Shown in pieces: positions 61,701-64,000 of a stretch of 64,000 nucleotides of DNA. Both the position numbers and the translations under genes were made by a program. The notes under the pieces were generated by a model. That model was not told where the DNA came from. It worked only from the letters and a program-made list of their open reading frames with translations, and searched no databases. Each line of letters starts with the position of its first letter. Within the stretch, counting starts at the first letter, position 1. Source of the DNA: Cinclus cinclus (lineage: Eukaryota > Chordata > Aves > Passeriformes > Cinclidae); the NCBI RefSeq assembly GCF_963662255.1, contig NC_085046.1, positions 25,501,620 through 25,565,619 of the forward strand, written 5' to 3'.

Positions 61701-64000
61701 ATTTATATATCTTTAATACATAAAATTATGAAGTGCATACATTTGGGTGCATACATCTCAGTTTAATAAATGTCTTTGATTAAGCATCAAATACTGTGTT
61801 GTAGGAAAGAATTGTGATCCTAATGATAATAATGGCTCCAAGTCTTAGCCTCAAGCACAAGATCACCTTCCTGTATGGGCAAACTGACTTGGAAAGAACG
61901 TTTAAAACTTTTCCAAGTTTCTAAAGAACTATGCTATGGGCAAAAGTCTCCTTGATCACTCTGGTGTCCAGAGTGCAGATGAGATTTTTAGGAAGCGAAA
62001 TTTTATATTGTATATTTCTCTGTATTTGAACAAAAGTAGCAGAAATTATGGGTGATTGGAAGGTAACAAAGCACAGGCCAAAAGTAATTTGGACATGACA
62101 TGCTATCTTTGTAAAAAGAAGACAAAAAAGAGCTTAAGCAATGGTAGTGAAAAAGGAGTCAGCAAACTTCTGAAGAATATTTTGAAGTCACATATGAAAA
62201 TAATCTGGTAGGGAATAAAAACTAATCTGGAATACTGGATGTGAACTATGTACTGCTCTGGAATGTTGTTCCCAATGTTGATACTGTTTTTTGGTGCACA
62301 TAAAAGTTAAGTGAAAATAGGCTTAATACAGAGGAGACTTAGAGATTTTTTGAAGTTGCAGCATTTTCCAGTTAAGCAAAGAAACTGGTGAATAAAAGAG
62401 GATTGGGTAAGACACCATTTGGAAGTCTTTCTCATGTTATTATATTTCACAGCATTCAGGTATTGCTGCTTGAGAAAATCTGTAAGCTCTAGGAATCCCA
62501 TAAAATACATTTTGCCACCAGTTCTCAAAAAATTCTTTTGGGAGTAGACAAATTAAGAGAAATTTTAAGCTTTTGTTCAGTAGTAGCACCTTTTAAGTTT
62601 CTGCAGAATATAGGACCAGAAAAGAATTAGTGGATTTCCTACACTCGTTTTTGATGTGTCCACCTGTCGCTGGTACCAGCTATTTGTGTTGTCCAGGACT
62701 TCTTGAAGTACTGGAGAAGGAACAACAAGGGATTGCACACATGTCCCATCAGAGAATATAAAGTAGTTGATGTATTAAGCACACAGAAACAAACACAACT
62801 CCCCAGGGAAAACCAGCAATTAAAATTTATTTATACCTGAGTGTATGTATGTAAAATTAGCATCTGAGCAGAGATGAATAAAAATTTCCACATCAGAATA
62901 TTTTTGAGCATTAGATTCTCTCTGTGCAGCAGAAAAAATACCTGTCCTTTATGTCCAAGATGTATCAGGAGCCCTGAGGGTATTGATATGTCTAGTGTTC
63001 ATGATGAGAGAAAGGGATACTAAAATGGCATGTGAAGTGTTGACATACTTGAAAATAAATTTAACTAAATTTCCAGAACCAATAACCTGTGTGGCAATGC
63101 AAAAAGTAAAAGAAATTCATTCTACCAAATATTGGTACTGTCATGATTGTAAAGCACTTTTTATAAACGTCATGCATAATAGGAGGGCACACCAACAGCT
63201 CTTTCAGAAAGGTTCATTCCTATTAAGGAATAAGCAGAATAGAAAAATTCCTTTGCAGATATTTGTTTTGGTGTACTTGGACTGTGCAGTTAATTCTCTA
63301 AATGGCTGAGCAAGATACTGTGAGGGAAGGAGGAGGAGCAGTAGAAGTATCTCTTTGATGTTCATGTCTTAATCCAGAATTGGTTTTGATTTGATGCTTG
63401 GAGTGGCAAGACTAAGCCTGTGATTTGCAGAATTGTAAAATCTATACTTGCACTGGACTGTAATAGAAAAAGAAACCAAACAGGTGGATCTGCTCTCATT
63501 TGTACATCAAATTAATTCAATTTACATTTTGTGCTGTTTCTGATTCAGACTCATGAGGATTACAGCAAAACTGGGCTCTAGAAGAAGATCTATCTTTGGA
63601 CACCATTTTTGGATTTAGTTCCAGATCAGATACATTAAATTAAGGGTCTGCATATCATCTGGGAGTCTAAATTCAGAGTATAACAGCAGGGCTTGATTCA
63701 GTTGGTGAAAAAAAATTATGTGGTGCCATTTGAAACCCAGAGTTTCCTGCTTCAAGCTGTTTCAGTGAGGCCCCTATGTCCCATGTCTTATATCACATTT
63801 ACAATATTTGCGTATTGTAATAACTGAAAGGACCAATTCTAGGCAATTGAATTGAATCTGCAGTAAGTACAGTTACTGGACTCTAAGATATGTTGAGCAG
63901 ATTGGTAAGAAGTCTGGCCTCCACTACTCTTTTTTACTAGCTCTCCATTGCCTATAGTAGGAGCTTGGACACTTTTTATGTAGACACCTAAACATGTCTT

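Larger units (their letters stand above)
191..64000 (+). other. NXPH1: NXPH1 large intron (5' part; continues past the window)
   Basis: The intron begins with the donor GTGAGT at 191. No exon encoding the mature neurexophilin (the conserved stretch with the GWGDFHSN motif and the Cys-rich carboxyl end) appears in any frame, so the intron is at least 63.8 kb. Intron 2 of NXPH1 is known to be very long, which agrees. The first 8 kb is CpG-rich and the rest is AT-rich with sparse repeats. Sub-features are listed separately. Confidence 0.75.
54031..64000. other. AT-rich intron, no gene seen
   Basis: Intronic DNA with (TA)n microsatellites (55331-55360, 61680-61700) and a T-rich tract (57983-58010). 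The open frames of 60-108 codons, including 62983-63309, have no recognisable product. Weak old-repeat wording (TAGACACCTAAA) occurs near 63981. Confidence 0.6.

Noticed and set aside
1..64000. CRISPR arrays, prokaryotic operons, integrated viruses
   Set aside because: The only regular array is the head-to-tail 29-bp minisatellite without spacers. No retroviral gene order or paired long terminal repeats were seen.

Overview
The window looks like nuclear DNA of a bird. The evidence is two 3'-end fragments of CR1 LINEs of avian type, an older CR1 relic, a few ancient tRNA-derived SINE relics, low overall repeat density, and the first coding exon of a vertebrate gene followed by a very long intron. 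There is no bacterial or viral gene content, no CRISPR array, no rRNA and no intact tRNA gene. Species cannot be read from the sequence alone.

The one gene I can support is neurexophilin-1 (NXPH1), + strand. A polypyrimidine tract and AG acceptor (bases 27-28) open an exon at 29. It carries a short 5'UTR with an in-frame stop (125-127), an ATG at 137, and 18 codons of a signal peptide (MQAVYWYAVLLLQPTLYL). It ends at a CTG|GTGAGT donor (190|191). Everything from 191 to the end of the window is consistent with the following intron. The mature protein would be encoded further downstream, outside this window.

Layout. (1) 1-8.0 kb is GC/CpG-rich and regulatory in character. It holds the NXPH1 exon, CpG-rich blocks at about 200-700, 960-1400 and 3340-3640 (the second has a CCAAT box and GC boxes), stretches that look like conserved enhancers (about 1440-1690, 2040-2210, 5590-5770), GC-rich microsatellites, and a 1.06-kb minisatellite of 29-bp units (6832-7891). 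The minisatellite produces long but meaningless open frames on both strands. (2) From 8.0 kb to the end the sequence is AT-rich intron with scattered relics: a tRNA-like SINE relic at 12.93 kb, CR1 copies at 21.47-22.46 and 42.21-43.23 kb (both minus), MIR-like SINEs at 34.9 and 44.2 kb, a candidate conserved element at 35.1-35.4 kb, an old CR1 at 49.27-49.99 kb (minus), and a possible old CR1 piece at 53.9 kb (plus). (3) A 238-codon open frame at 50.30-51.01 kb is the only frame in the AT-rich part that is too long to dismiss easily. I do not recognise its product.

I found no convincing new biological system. The best leads are the minisatellite with its polar variant pattern, the intronic CpG-island promoter candidate, the homeodomain-site-rich block with a perfect 9-bp inverted repeat, and the unexplained 238-codon frame. 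Conservation claims are inference from composition and motif content, because no alignment could be run.
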